NCBI RefSeq assembly: GCF_014207255.1
Contig: NZ_JACHCZ010000002.1
Span: 1,121,802-1,185,801, forward strand
Source: Pseudomonas sp. JAI120
GTDB lineage: Bacteria; Pseudomonadota; Gammaproteobacteria; Pseudomonadales; Pseudomonadaceae
Length of the DNA stretch: 64,000 nt
Direction of reading: 5' to 3'
In this document: one piece after another, positions 16,712 to 25,462 of the stretch
Layout: the number at the start of each line of letters is the position of its first letter
Numbering within the stretch: position 1 is the stretch's first letter
Notes under the pieces: model-generated
What the model saw: only the letters and a program-made list of their open reading frames with translations
Told to the model about the DNA's origin: nothing
The model's database searches: none
Position numbers and translations under genes: made by a program

Positions 16712-18847
16712 ATGTATAACAAGATCCACAAGCGCAGTTGCTTGCGCTTTGATTCGCCTGGCAAGTCGCCCAAAAGAGCCCATTGGCGCACCATACTCCT
16801 GTTGCCCTGGCTACTGATTCCAGTGGAACACACATTGGCGGCCATCCCCCCCGAATGGAAAAACACCGCCTACGCCTATGAAGCCGAGCACAAACCCCTA
16901 CGGGAAGTACTCGAAGACTTCGCCCAGACCTTCGGCACACAGCTTCAAGTCGAGGGCCTGCTGGAAGGCAACGTCAATGGCAAGATCCGCGCCAATACCC
17001 CGCAGTCGCTGCTCGACCGTCTCGGTGTAGAGCACCGTTTCCAGTGGTACCTGTACAACAACACCCTCTATATCAGCACCCTCGACCAGCAGGAATCCGC
17101 ACGCCTGGAAGTCTCTTCCGAAACCATCGCCGACCTCAAACAGGCCCTTACCGATATCGGCCTGCTCGACAGTCGTTTCGGCTGGGGTGAGTTACCCGAA
17201 GATGGCGTAGTGCTCGTCTCCGGTCCTCGACGCTACATCGAGCAGATCAAGCAGTTCAGCAGTCAACGCCGTTCACCGGATGAAAAACAGAGTGTGCTGA
17301 GTTATCCGCTGAAGTTCGCAAATGCAGCGGACCGCCTGGTGGATTATCGCGGCGAGAAGCTCACCATCCCAGGGGTGGCCAGCATTTTGCGCGGCTTGTT
17401 GGAGCCGCGCTCCTCCTCAACGCTTGCGGGGCTGAGTCAACGTCCCACCTCTCAACCCGCGCCGCTCACACCCACCATTCCGCGGTTGGGCAACCCGTTG
17501 CTGGGCCAGATGCTCGGTGCTAACGCCAACCCGGCATCACTGGACATCGGCCCCGCGCTCACCCCACGCGCCCCGGTCTCCAATAGCCGGATTCGCGTCG
17601 AAGCCGATGTGCGCAACAACGCGGTGCTGATTTATGACTTGCCGGAACGCCAGGCCATGTACCGCGAGCTGATCACCCAACTCGATGTGGCGCGCAAGCT
17701 GGTGGAAATCGACGCGATCATTCTCGATATCGAACGCACGCAGTTGCGTGAGTTCGGGGTGAACTGGGGTTTCCAGAACAGTCGTTTCCGCGGCGGTGCT
17801 AACGTGTCACCGGGCACCTCGTCGCAGCTGTCGATCGAAAATCGCGATCGCTTCTATGCCGATATACGCGCATTGGAAGCCAAGGGACTGGCAACCATGG
17901 TCTCCAACCCTTCGGTGCTCACGCTGGAAAACCAACCGGCGGTGATCGACTTCAACCGCACGCAGTACCTGACGCCCGGTAGGGAGAACGCAACCATTTT
18001 GCCGGTCACCGTGGGCACCAGCTTCCAGGTAGTGCCACGCGTCATCACCAGCCGTGGGGGCCATCAGATCCACTTGGTGGTGGATATTGAAGACGGCAAT
18101 TTCGACGAGACCAACCCCCTCCCCGGCAACCTTGACGTACGCCGAGGCAAAGTCAGCACCCAGGCTGTGATGGCGGAAAAACGTTCATTGGTGGTCGGCG
18201 GTTTCCACGTGACCGAAAACACTGACAAGCACAACAAAGTGCCTCTGCTGGGTGATATCCCCCTGCTGGGCAAGGCGCTGTTTTCCTCGACCGAACGGCA
18301 GAACAATCGGCGTGAACGCCTGTTCATTCTCACCCCGCGCGTCATCGGTGACCAGGCCGATCCGTCGCGCTACCTGCCCCAGGACGACCAAGTCGAATTG
18401 CAGGCAGCCCTCGCACCGTTGGCGCGGCGCTATAGCCCTCACCAACCGGTGATCAAGCGCAGCGATATCATCAGCACCCTGGCGCATTTGGTCAGCGGTG
18501 AAGTGCCCAAGGCGTTCAAGGCGGCACCGATGCCGCTGGGGCTGAATACCCTGTGCAACACCCGCGACTTGCTGGCGCTGAACACCGAACGCAGCCAGTG
18601 GTATGCAGGCCCTGAGTACAACGTAGCGGTGGTGGTGTTGCGCAACCAGTTCAAACGCAATGTGCGTATCGACGAAAAGGAGTGCAGTAACTCCCAGACC
18701 CTGGCCGTCAGCGTATGGCCGCGCGCCTGGCTCAAGCCGGGTGAAGAAGCCGAGGTATTTATCGCCATGCGCCCTGTGGTGAAGGATGAACACCTCAGTG
18801 TGCCCCGCCCCTCCTTGATCACTCCTGCTCAAAAGGCTACCCCATGA
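16712..18847 (+). CDS. hrcC: Outer-membrane secretin HrcC (SctC)
   Basis: HrcC forms the outer-membrane ring of the injectisome. The 711-residue protein has a long basic n-region and signal helix (TILLLPWLLIPVEHTLA), N-terminal ring domains, a proline-rich linker about 255-310, and the secretin core with the VPLLGDIPLLGKALF motif about 530-545. The start at 16712 follows hrpG by 14 bp; an in-frame ATG 93 bp upstream lies within hrpG. It overlaps hrpT by 4 bp. From here on GC content and codon use resemble the core genome. Confidence 0.95.
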   Translation: MYNKIHKRSCLRFDSPGKSPKRAHWRTILLLPWLLIPVEHTLAAIPPEWKNTAYAYEAEHKPLREVLEDFAQTFGTQLQVEGLLEGNVNGKIRANTPQSLLDRLGVEHRFQWYLYNNTLYISTLDQQESARLEVSSETIADLKQALTDIGLLDSRFGWGELPEDGVVLVSGPRRYIEQIKQFSSQRRSPDEKQSVLSYPLKFANAADRLVDYRGEKLTIPGVASILRGLLEPRSSSTLAGLSQRPTSQPAPLTPTIPRLGNPLLGQMLGANANPASLDIGPALTPRAPVSNSRIRVEADVRNNAVLIYDLPERQAMYRELITQLDVARKLVEIDAIILDIERTQLREFGVNWGFQNSRFRGGANVSPGTSSQLSIENRDRFYADIRALEAKGLATMVSNPSVLTLENQPAVIDFNRTQYLTPGRENATILPVTVGTSFQVVPRVITSRGGHQIHLVVDIEDGNFDETNPLPGNLDVRRGKVSTQAVMAEKRSLVVGGFHVTENTDKHNKVPLLGDIPLLGKALFSSTERQNNRRERLFILTPRVIGDQADPSRYLPQDDQVELQAALAPLARRYSPHQPVIKRSDIISTLAHLVSGEVPKAFKAAPMPLGLNTLCNTRDLLALNTERSQWYAGPEYNVAVVVLRNQFKRNVRIDEKECSNSQTLAVSVWPRAWLKPGEEAEVFIAMRPVVKDEHLSVPRPSLITPAQKATP

Positions 18848-19047
18848 AACACCGCTTATTTTGCGTCACCCTGATCGGCACTGTACTGCTCGTCGCCGGC
18901 TGCACCCCCACCTGCAAGGGTGACTCGTGCTCTCGCCCGCAAGCGACCAAGGACAAAATGGTGATCTGGTGGCCACCGCAGATGCGTGTCGAGCCTGGCC
19001 CCGCCGGGGAGCGAAAAGACTATCAAACGGTATCACTGGAACGATGA
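18844..19047 (+). CDS. hrpT: HrpT lipoprotein (secretin pilotin-like)
   Basis: This 67-residue lipoprotein has the signal LLVAGC with lipidated C20 and a short basic mature part (KMVIWWPPQMRVEPG). HrpT is required in P. syringae for correct HrcC placement in the outer membrane. It is translationally coupled to hrcC (ATGA) and hrpV (ATGA). Confidence 0.9.
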   Translation: MKHRLFCVTLIGTVLLVAGCTPTCKGDSCSRPQATKDKMVIWWPPQMRVEPGPAGERKDYQTVSLER

Positions 19048-19409
19048 GCGTGAAGGAAATGCCCGACGCACAACGCCAGGTGTTTCTGAACAGTCTGGTG
19101 AGCGGCGCTGCCGCTCACCAGCTGCTCGCTCCCGGCATCAAGCTGTGCGCGCTGCAAGGCGGCAGTCAGCCGGGGGTGGCCTTGCATATCGCCCGTGAAG
19201 CGCAACAAACCGGGCAACTGCAATGGATACTGGAGCGACGCTTTGAGTACGCGTCGTTATACGATGGCTTTTTCATCTACCTCGATGCCCAGTACGCCCT
19301 GGTGATCTGGCACGCGCTGCCTGCAGCGCATAACACGCTGGACAAGATTTTCAGCCGGATGTTATCGCTGGCCAACCTCGGCGCCCTAGACGCGCCTTCC
19401 AGTCGCTGA
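19044..19409 (+). CDS. hrpV: HrpV, negative regulator of the Hrp activator
   Basis: This 121-residue protein occupies the last place of the hrcC operon. In P. syringae HrpV binds HrpS and blocks its activity, and HrpG frees it; the presence of hrpV, hrpG and an HrpS-like gene means the same control loop can operate. The ATG at 19044 overlaps the hrpT stop by 4 bp. Its TGA ends at 19409 and the convergent hrcU ends at 19410, leaving no spacer. Confidence 0.87.
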   Translation: MSVKEMPDAQRQVFLNSLVSGAAAHQLLAPGIKLCALQGGSQPGVALHIAREAQQTGQLQWILERRFEYASLYDGFFIYLDAQYALVIWHALPAAHNTLDKIFSRMLSLANLGALDAPSSR

Positions 19410-20507
19410 TCAACGCCGCTCAAGCTCCGGCAATTCCAGGGTTTCGCGCTTGGCTTCGTCATCAAGCTCGCGCAAGGTGCGGTAGATCAGCGCAACGGCC
19501 TGCAAGGTTTCGCGAGGAATGCTCGCGCCGAGCTGTTTCGTATAGAGCGTGCGGGCCAGCCACACACACTGGATCACGGGCACCTCGGCGGCCTTGGCTC
19601 GTACGATCAACGTGCGGGCCTCGGCGTCGGTGCCTTTGCCGATCAGTAACGGCAGCGGCGTCTTACCGGGCCGGTAGTACAAGGCGACCGCAAAGTGCGT
19701 CGGGTTGACCACCAGCATATCGGCCTCCTCCAGCTTGGGCAGCTTGACCTTCGGCTCCTCCTGGGCCAGCTGGTACGCCAACGAGCGGCGCTGGCCTTTC
19801 ACATGGGGGTCGCCTTCCATGTCCTTGTACTCCTTGACGACCTCGACCTGGGTCATGCGCATGCGTTTGGCGAAGAAGTGTTTCTGCAAGGCCAGGTCAA
19901 TCAGGGCCAGCACCAGCAGCAACCCAAGGCAGGCGTGCAGCAGATGGCGGAACAGGGCAATCAGCGCCAGCAGGTAACTTTGCAGATCGCTGTTTGCCAA
20001 ATTGATCAACACCCCCAGCGAAGGCCAGACCACCAGGTACACAATCAGGCCGATAAGGAACGCCTTGGCGATGCTCATCATCAGATTCATCACCGACTGG
20101 GCAGAGAACATTTGCTTGATCTGGCTGACAGGGTTGAGGCGATTGAAATCGAGCTTCAGCGCTTCCGGGGCGAACAGCAACCCGAATTGCATCCAACTGC
20201 TGATCAGCTTCGCCGTGATCGCCACTGCGACCATCAACAGGGCAAACGAAGCAAACATGACCAGCCCTTCAACCAGCACCTCCTCCAACGCGCGTACAAA
20301 CGGCTGGTTCAAGCGCGACATCGGCAACACCATCAATTGCTGGAAGCGCTGAAGACTGGTCTCGGCGGTTAACAAGGCGATCTCACTGATGGCGGTGAGC
20401 ACCACTAATTTGGGAACATCCTGGCTCTGGGCGACCTGGCCTTTCTTGCGCTGGTCGCGCAGTTTCTTGGCTGAAGCCGGGTGCTTTTTTTCCCCCGAGT
20501 CACTCAT
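19410..20507 (-). CDS. hrcU: Export gate switch protein HrcU (SctU)
   Basis: HrcU is the substrate-specificity switch of the export apparatus. The 365-residue protein has four membrane segments in the first ~210 residues and a cytoplasmic domain with the self-cleavage motif NPTH at 268-271, which separates after N268. The basic N-terminus KKHPASAKKLRDQRKKGQVAQS is typical. It is the last gene of the long minus-strand operon and overlaps hrcT by 4 bp. Confidence 0.96.
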   Translation of the reverse strand: MSDSGEKKHPASAKKLRDQRKKGQVAQSQDVPKLVVLTAISEIALLTAETSLQRFQQLMVLPMSRLNQPFVRALEEVLVEGLVMFASFALLMVAVAITAKLISSWMQFGLLFAPEALKLDFNRLNPVSQIKQMFSAQSVMNLMMSIAKAFLIGLIVYLVVWPSLGVLINLANSDLQSYLLALIALFRHLLHACLGLLLVLALIDLALQKHFFAKRMRMTQVEVVKEYKDMEGDPHVKGQRRSLAYQLAQEEPKVKLPKLEEADMLVVNPTHFAVALYYRPGKTPLPLLIGKGTDAEARTLIVRAKAAEVPVIQCVWLARTLYTKQLGASIPRETLQAVALIYRTLRELDDEAKRETLELPELERR

Positions 20508-21292
20508 GGTACTGAGGCCTTGAAGAGAAGCCCCAGCGAGTGTTTCAGGTCACCCAACTGGAGCATGCGCCCGACAATCAGGTCCTGCAGCAGCGCAAAG
20601 TACAACAGCACAATACCAATACCTGCCAGGCTCTTGACCGGCGGCGCCAGCGTACTCACCTGTAATTGCTGGCTGTAGACCCCCAGCAACGCAATACCGA
20701 ACTCCAGCAACAACAGCACCGCAATGAAGGGCGCGGCGTACAGCATCATGTGCGTGAAGGTATCGCCCAGCAGGCCGACAAATACACTCATGCCATTAGG
20801 CGCAGGCAGCGGAAACCACACGGTGGGGGGCCAGATCAGGTAACTGTCCCAGATCACCTGCGTCACCGCGCCCAACCCCAGGCTGACCATCAGCAGAAAA
20901 ATCGCCAGCTGCTTGAACAAGTGCCCGATGGGCGTGGCATCCGGCCCAAGCGAAGGGTTGAGCTGACCACCGGCAAGCGCACCGCGTTGGTTATCCAGCA
21001 ATGCCCCCACTGCTTCGAACATCCAGAACGGCATCGCCAGCAACACTCCCAGCAACAACCCCAGCGCCACCTCCTTGAGCACCAACCCACCGAGCATGAG
21101 CGCCGAGTAATCCTGGCCCTCCAGCGCCGCATGGATACCAGGCGCGGGCAGCAATGCCATGACCATCACAATGGTGTGCCGAGGCATGCCGCGTATGTGC
21201 TGAAAACAAAACGCCGCCACCAGGATGGCACAGGGGTAGATACGCGCCATGCCGATCACCAGGCTGGGCAGGAATTCGAGATAGAGCAACAC
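20504..21292 (-). CDS. hrcT: Export apparatus membrane protein HrcT (SctT)
   Basis: This 262-residue FliR/SctT-family protein has about six hydrophobic segments and forms part of the SctRST entry portal. FLPSLVIGMARIYPCAILVAAF marks the first helix. It lies 10 bp after hrcS and overlaps hrcU by 4 bp. It is full length; in the well-studied strain SBW25 the equivalent RST region is reported as damaged. Confidence 0.94.
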   Translation of the reverse strand: MLLYLEFLPSLVIGMARIYPCAILVAAFCFQHIRGMPRHTIVMVMALLPAPGIHAALEGQDYSALMLGGLVLKEVALGLLLGVLLAMPFWMFEAVGALLDNQRGALAGGQLNPSLGPDATPIGHLFKQLAIFLLMVSLGLGAVTQVIWDSYLIWPPTVWFPLPAPNGMSVFVGLLGDTFTHMMLYAAPFIAVLLLLEFGIALLGVYSQQLQVSTLAPPVKSLAGIGIVLLYFALLQDLIVGRMLQLGDLKHSLGLLFKASVP

Positions 21293-21302
21293 AGGCGAGG
21301 CC

Positions 21303-21566
21303 TCAGTTCAGGGCCGAGCGGCCGATCATCTCGAAGGTGAGGTTGATCAGTTGGATCAACTCCACGCCAATCCAGCGCCCGGTCATGATCAGCGTAATAC
21401 CCACCGCCACCAGCTTGATGCCAAAGGGCAGCGTCTGGTCCTGTATCTGCATCAGTGCCTGCACCAGGGACGTCAGCACACCCACCACGACGGCTACGAT
21501 CAACGGTGGCGCCGACAACACCACCACCAACAGCATGCCCTGTTTGAACAGCACGATCGGTTCCAT
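21303..21566 (-). CDS. hrcS: Export apparatus membrane protein HrcS (SctS)
   Basis: This 87-residue FliQ/SctS-family protein consists of two transmembrane helices joined by a short loop (LTSLVQALMQIQDQTLPFGIK in between). Four copies coil in the SctRST portal. It is 7 bp downstream of hrcR. Confidence 0.94.
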   Translation of the reverse strand: MEPIVLFKQGMLLVVVLSAPPLIVAVVVGVLTSLVQALMQIQDQTLPFGIKLVAVGITLIMTGRWIGVELIQLINLTFEMIGRSALN

Positions 21567-21573
21567 AAGCCAC

Positions 21574-22227
21574 TCAGAGATAGGAGAGGAACAAGCTGTC
21601 GAGCAGCCGCGACCAGCCGGACACCAGCACGAACAACAGCAGTTTGAGCGGCAGGGAAATGGTCATCGGCGAGACCATTTGCATGCCCAGCGCCAGCAGC
21701 AGGTTGGAGACAATCAGGTCGATCACGATGAAGGGAATGTAGATCAGGAAGCCGATCTCGAACCCTGCCTGCAACTGCGATAGCACAAAGGCCGGAATCA
21801 GCAGGATCAGGTCCTCGCGCTGCACCTCCTGCGCCATCTGTGCGGGCCACAGCCGCGCGGTATTTTCCAACAGATGCGTCAGCACATCCGGGTCCACGTT
21901 GCGCAGCATGAAGGCACGCAACGGCTTGATGGCTTCTCCACCCGTCTGCAGTACCGTTTGCACATTGCTCATGTCCAAGGGCGAAGCCTTGACGCTCTCG
22001 GCGATTTCGTAACCCACCGGCGCCATGATGAACAACGTCGCTGCCAACGCTATGCCATTGATTGCCATGCTGGGTGGCACTTGCTGCACGCCGATGGCAT
22101 TTCGGGTAATCATCAGCACAATCACGATTTTCAAAAACGATGTGCAGATGACCAACAGCAGGGGCATCAACGTCAATGCCCCAAGAAAAAGCGCGAGAAC
22201 GAGGGGGTCGAGCCCCTGGAGTATCAT
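21574..22227 (-). CDS. hrcR: Export apparatus membrane protein HrcR (SctR)
   Basis: This 217-residue FliP/SctR-family protein forms the pentameric base of the entry portal. The signatures LPLLLVICTSFLKIVIVLMITRNA and the C-terminal LSQLQAGFEIGFLIYIPFIVIDLIVSNLLLALGM are present and unbroken (shown here in parts: FEIGFLIYIPFIVIDLIV). Its ATG overlaps the hrcQ stop. Confidence 0.96.
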   Translation of the reverse strand: MILQGLDPLVLALFLGALTLMPLLLVICTSFLKIVIVLMITRNAIGVQQVPPSMAINGIALAATLFIMAPVGYEIAESVKASPLDMSNVQTVLQTGGEAIKPLRAFMLRNVDPDVLTHLLENTARLWPAQMAQEVQREDLILLIPAFVLSQLQAGFEIGFLIYIPFIVIDLIVSNLLLALGMQMVSPMTISLPLKLLLFVLVSGWSRLLDSLFLSYL

Positions 22228-22526
22228 CGGCCGAACAGCACACGAGATAACTGCAAGCCAAGGCGCCCGTCGACTTCCACCAACTGCCCCTGGCCAATAG
22301 GCCGATCACCGTAGTACAGGCCTGCCATACCAGGGGCATAGCCGGCAATACCGAGTATCGAGCCGGGTGCGAGATTACGCAGCTCACCCAGCGTGAGGTT
22401 CAGCGTTCCGCAGCGTACATTCAGCGCCATGCTCAACTCATCGAACGGCTCATGGCCAAACACATCCTCCACGGGCTCCCCCGCCTCATATTCCGAATAA
22501 TGGGGCGCTGCAAACTCTTCGTCCAT
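22224..22526 (-). other. Possible internal translation start giving an HrcQb-like C-terminal product
   Basis: Within hrcQ, ATG at 22526 (MDEEFAAPHYSEYE) is preceded on the minus strand by GAGGA eight bases upstream. Translation from here gives a 100-residue acidic-linker-plus-SpoA protein. Several SctQ genes of other systems make such a short form by internal initiation, and it corresponds to the separate HrcQb of P. syringae. Confidence 0.5.
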
Positions 22527-23237
22527 GGACGTGTCCTCGATAGAAGTAAGGGTCAGGCACAAAAGACCAGTGGCATCGTCAATGCAGCCATGTAGCCGCT
22601 GCTTTCCAACCTGTATGTAGCCGCTGCCCTGGGCTTGAAAAAAGGTCTGCTCAAGCACCAGCACATCACCGGTACGCAGGCTACGAGCCTGTGCAATCGG
22701 TAACTGCAAACGCCCAAGGGTCACGGCAATAGCCAATTGGAACCGCGTCGGCATCGGCCCGGCAGCGGTGCGCCACGGCCCGGCGTCGCAAAACGCCAGG
22801 AAAGTTTCAGGGGCCAGCCACAGATAGCCCACGACCCGCGACGCCCCCAAGGTTACGCTGAGCCGACAACCAAACCCCTTGGGCCGATCGGTCTCCAGCA
22901 ATCGCATATACCCCAATAACGCACTCACCTGCGGGCTCAGGTGATGCTGGAACAAAGCCCAGAACCAGGACTCCGGATCGTTGCCGGACGGGGCCAATGT
23001 CACCGGGCATTCGCCCAGCAGGCTGAGCAACGGCCCCGCTTCCGCGAGCGCCAGGACACCACACACGGTTTCGAAGCAGAACGCCTCGGCCCCTGCTGGG
23101 GCCCGTCCAGGTTCCAGTCGCAGCTCGCCGTCCTCGCCGGCGACCTGAAACGCCAGGCACAAGCCGCGCCCCAGCCGACGGCGTGCGGCAACCGTGTTGC
23201 TCTTGATCAAGGGAAAGCTCAAGTGCGGCACTCTCAT
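22224..23237 (-). CDS. hrcQ: C-ring/sorting-platform protein HrcQ (SctQ), unsplit
   Basis: SctQ forms the cytosolic pods that receive substrates. In P. syringae this protein is split into HrcQa and HrcQb; here a single 337-residue frame covers both, ending in a SpoA domain (MALNVRCGTLNLTLGELRNL to LGLQLSRVLFGR, about 272-337). It overlaps hrpP and hrcR by 4 bp each. An internal ATG with its own ribosome-binding site may also yield the separate C-terminal part. Confidence 0.92.
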   Translation of the reverse strand: MRVPHLSFPLIKSNTVAARRRLGRGLCLAFQVAGEDGELRLEPGRAPAGAEAFCFETVCGVLALAEAGPLLSLLGECPVTLAPSGNDPESWFWALFQHHLSPQVSALLGYMRLLETDRPKGFGCRLSVTLGASRVVGYLWLAPETFLAFCDAGPWRTAAGPMPTRFQLAIAVTLGRLQLPIAQARSLRTGDVLVLEQTFFQAQGSGYIQVGKQRLHGCIDDATGLLCLTLTSIEDTSMDEEFAAPHYSEYEAGEPVEDVFGHEPFDELSMALNVRCGTLNLTLGELRNLAPGSILGIAGYAPGMAGLYYGDRPIGQGQLVEVDGRLGLQLSRVLFGR

Positions 23238-23692
23238 GCGCAGCCGGTACTAGGCACAAGCAGGTTGACCGGCAACCCCAGCACTGCCGAGAACCGGTCC
23301 TCACACTGTTGCCGCACGCCGCTGAGCCAACGTGCCGTGGCGTCATGTTCCGCTTCCAGCTCGATGCTCCAGGCACTCTGCTCACGGCGAACGCTGGCGT
23401 TGATCCGCCCCAGCCGAGGCAAGTACAACACCGCCTGCAGCGGCCACTGGGAACCGGCCTGTACACGAGGGGCCAATTGTTCGGTGAGGGCCTCGACCAT
23501 GGAGGCACCGGCCGACGCCTTGATTCCCGCTAAGGAAGCTCCCGATCCAGTGCCTTCATCGTTATCGGCAAACAGTTGAGTGAACAGTCGCACTTGTTCC
23601 CAAGGCACTACGCCCGTAGCGCCCGGCTCCCGCTCCTCGCGCACCTCACGCGGACGTGGCCGCTCAAGGGGTTTATTTGAAACCTGGGTCAT
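23234..23692 (-). CDS. hrpP: HrpP, needle/pilus length and specificity control (SctP)
   Basis: This 152-residue protein starts at ATG 23692, overlapping the hrpO stop by 4 bp; the frame extends further upstream but only into hrpO. The N-terminal half is charged and disordered (KPLERPRPREVREEREPG), and the C-terminal part (MVEALTEQLAPRVQAG and onward) fits the T3S4 specificity-switch domain. HrpP in P. syringae is secreted and acts with HrcU. Confidence 0.82.
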   Translation of the reverse strand: MTQVSNKPLERPRPREVREEREPGATGVVPWEQVRLFTQLFADNDEGTGSGASLAGIKASAGASMVEALTEQLAPRVQAGSQWPLQAVLYLPRLGRINASVRREQSAWSIELEAEHDATARWLSGVRQQCEDRFSAVLGLPVNLLVPSTGCA

Positions 23693-24117
23693 GTCGGCTC
23701 CTGAGCCAGAAGTAGGGATAACTCCTGAAGTTTCTCCACCTGCCGCAGACACTCGGTGACGTGCCTCTGAGCACTCCCGACGCGGCTTTCCTTTTCGTCC
23801 TGCTGGCCTTGTAATTGCGCCAGTTGGCCTTGGTCCCGCCGGGTACCGGCAGATAATGTTCGCTCCTGTGCGCCCCACGATTTCAAGGCCTTCAGGCTCA
23901 GCACCTGACCCTGATGCTGACTGAGCAATTCAGCACTTTGCCGAGCCTCCTCCTGCCGAGTCTGCTCAAGCGCATTCTTAGCCTGCTGGATATGTGCGAG
24001 CAGGGCCTGCTGGGCACGCTTGGCCTCACGCAGGGCGCGCTCGGCGCGGTCAGCCCTATGCCTGCGCAGGCGCCGCAGCGTCTCGACTTCGCCGAGAAGC
24101 ACATCAGAATGGGACAT
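23689..24117 (-). CDS. hrpO: HrpO, central stalk protein (SctO)
   Basis: This 142-residue FliJ/YscO-like protein is almost entirely a charged coiled coil (LRRLRRHRADRAERALREAK, then Gln/Glu-rich heptads). SctO sits inside the HrcN hexamer and couples it to HrcV. It overlaps hrcN by 14 bp and hrpP by 4 bp. Confidence 0.87.
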   Translation of the reverse strand: MSHSDVLLGEVETLRRLRRHRADRAERALREAKRAQQALLAHIQQAKNALEQTRQEEARQSAELLSQHQGQVLSLKALKSWGAQERTLSAGTRRDQGQLAQLQGQQDEKESRVGSAQRHVTECLRQVEKLQELSLLLAQEPT

Positions 24118-25462
24118 GGGCGGTCAGATCCTTAAGCAGCTCCAGCGTCGTCAACATCGGCGTAGGCTCGCGCAAGTCCTGGCGCAGGAACCCGTCGACC
24201 GCCTGACGGCTGTCCACCGCCAAATCGGTCAGGGCATCGCTGCCAGGTTGATACTCCCCCAGCTTGAGCATCAGCTCGATCTGTTGGTACGCCGACAACA
24301 ACCGTCGCAATGCCGTACCCGCCTGGATGTCCTCCGGCTCTGCGACGTTGCTCAAGATCCGTGAAAGGCTTGCCAACACATCCACCGCCGGGTAGTGCCC
24401 ACGCTCGGCAAGCTTGCGGGACAACACGATATGCCCATCGAGCAGCGAGCGAACTTCATCGGCCACCGGATCGTTCATGGAGTCCTGCTCAATCAGCACC
24501 GTATAGATCGCGGTGATCACACCGTCACGCGTCAACCCGGCACGCTCCACCAGCCGTGGCAGCAGGCTGTATACCGAGGGAGGCAAACCTCCGCGCCCCA
24601 GGGGTTCGCCGGCAGCCAGGCCGATTTCACGCTGGGCCCGGGCGAAACGGGTCAAGGAGTCAATCAGCAGCAATACCCGTTGCCCCTTGCGCCGAAACCC
24701 TTCGGCCAATGCCGTGGCCGTGAACGCGGCCCGCGCGCGCTCCATGCTGGAACGATCGGAGGTGGCGCACACCAGTACCGCCTTGGCGCGCAACTGGTCA
24801 TCGAGCTCATGGTCAAGAAATTCACGCAGCTCCCGCCCCCGCTCGCCGATCAGCCCGAATACGATGACATCGCACTCGACGTTACGCGCGATCTCGGCCA
24901 GCAAGGTGGTCTTGCCACAACCGGCCCCGGCGAACAGGCCTACACGCTGGCCCTCGCCAATCGTCATCAGGCCATCGATCGAGCGCACTCCGGTGGCCAG
25001 TGCACGGTTAATCCTCGGCCGCTCGGTGGGCAACGGCGCTTCACACAACACCGCACTGGTATCCGGTAAGTCAGCCTCGACAAACGCACTCACGCCCTGC
25101 CCCGTAATCGGCCGTCCGAAACCATCCAGCACCTGGCCCAACAGGGCCTCGCTGACCTGGACTCGATGGGATACCCCAAGGCGCTCCACTCCAGCCCCTA
25201 CCCGCACGCCTTCCAAATTACCCAAGGCACTGAGCACCGCATCCTGCTGATCGAAGCCGATGATCTCGGCGAGCATATAGTCGCCCGGACTTTTTTCCAC
25301 CTGGCACAAGTCACCGATACGCGCCTGGGGTAGCCGGCACTGCAGCAGCATGCCGTTGACGCGCTGGATTCGGCCACGCATCGTCACCGGCGCAAAGCTG
25401 CTCAATGACTGGGACTGGCGCTGCTGCCAGGCTTCAAGACGCGCTTGCAGATCTGCACTCAC
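24104..25462 (-). CDS. hrcN: Type III secretion ATPase HrcN (SctN)
   Basis: HrcN is the hexameric ATPase that unfolds and releases substrates at the export gate. The 452-residue protein is related to the F1 beta subunit; Walker A AGAGCGKTT is at 178-186 and the catalytic/Walker B region VLLLIDSLTRFARAQREIGL follows about 263-282. It overlaps hrpQ by 4 bp. Confidence 0.97.
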   Translation of the reverse strand: MSADLQARLEAWQQRQSQSLSSFAPVTMRGRIQRVNGMLLQCRLPQARIGDLCQVEKSPGDYMLAEIIGFDQQDAVLSALGNLEGVRVGAGVERLGVSHRVQVSEALLGQVLDGFGRPITGQGVSAFVEADLPDTSAVLCEAPLPTERPRINRALATGVRSIDGLMTIGEGQRVGLFAGAGCGKTTLLAEIARNVECDVIVFGLIGERGRELREFLDHELDDQLRAKAVLVCATSDRSSMERARAAFTATALAEGFRRKGQRVLLLIDSLTRFARAQREIGLAAGEPLGRGGLPPSVYSLLPRLVERAGLTRDGVITAIYTVLIEQDSMNDPVADEVRSLLDGHIVLSRKLAERGHYPAVDVLASLSRILSNVAEPEDIQAGTALRRLLSAYQQIELMLKLGEYQPGSDALTDLAVDSRQAVDGFLRQDLREPTPMLTTLELLKDLTAHVPF

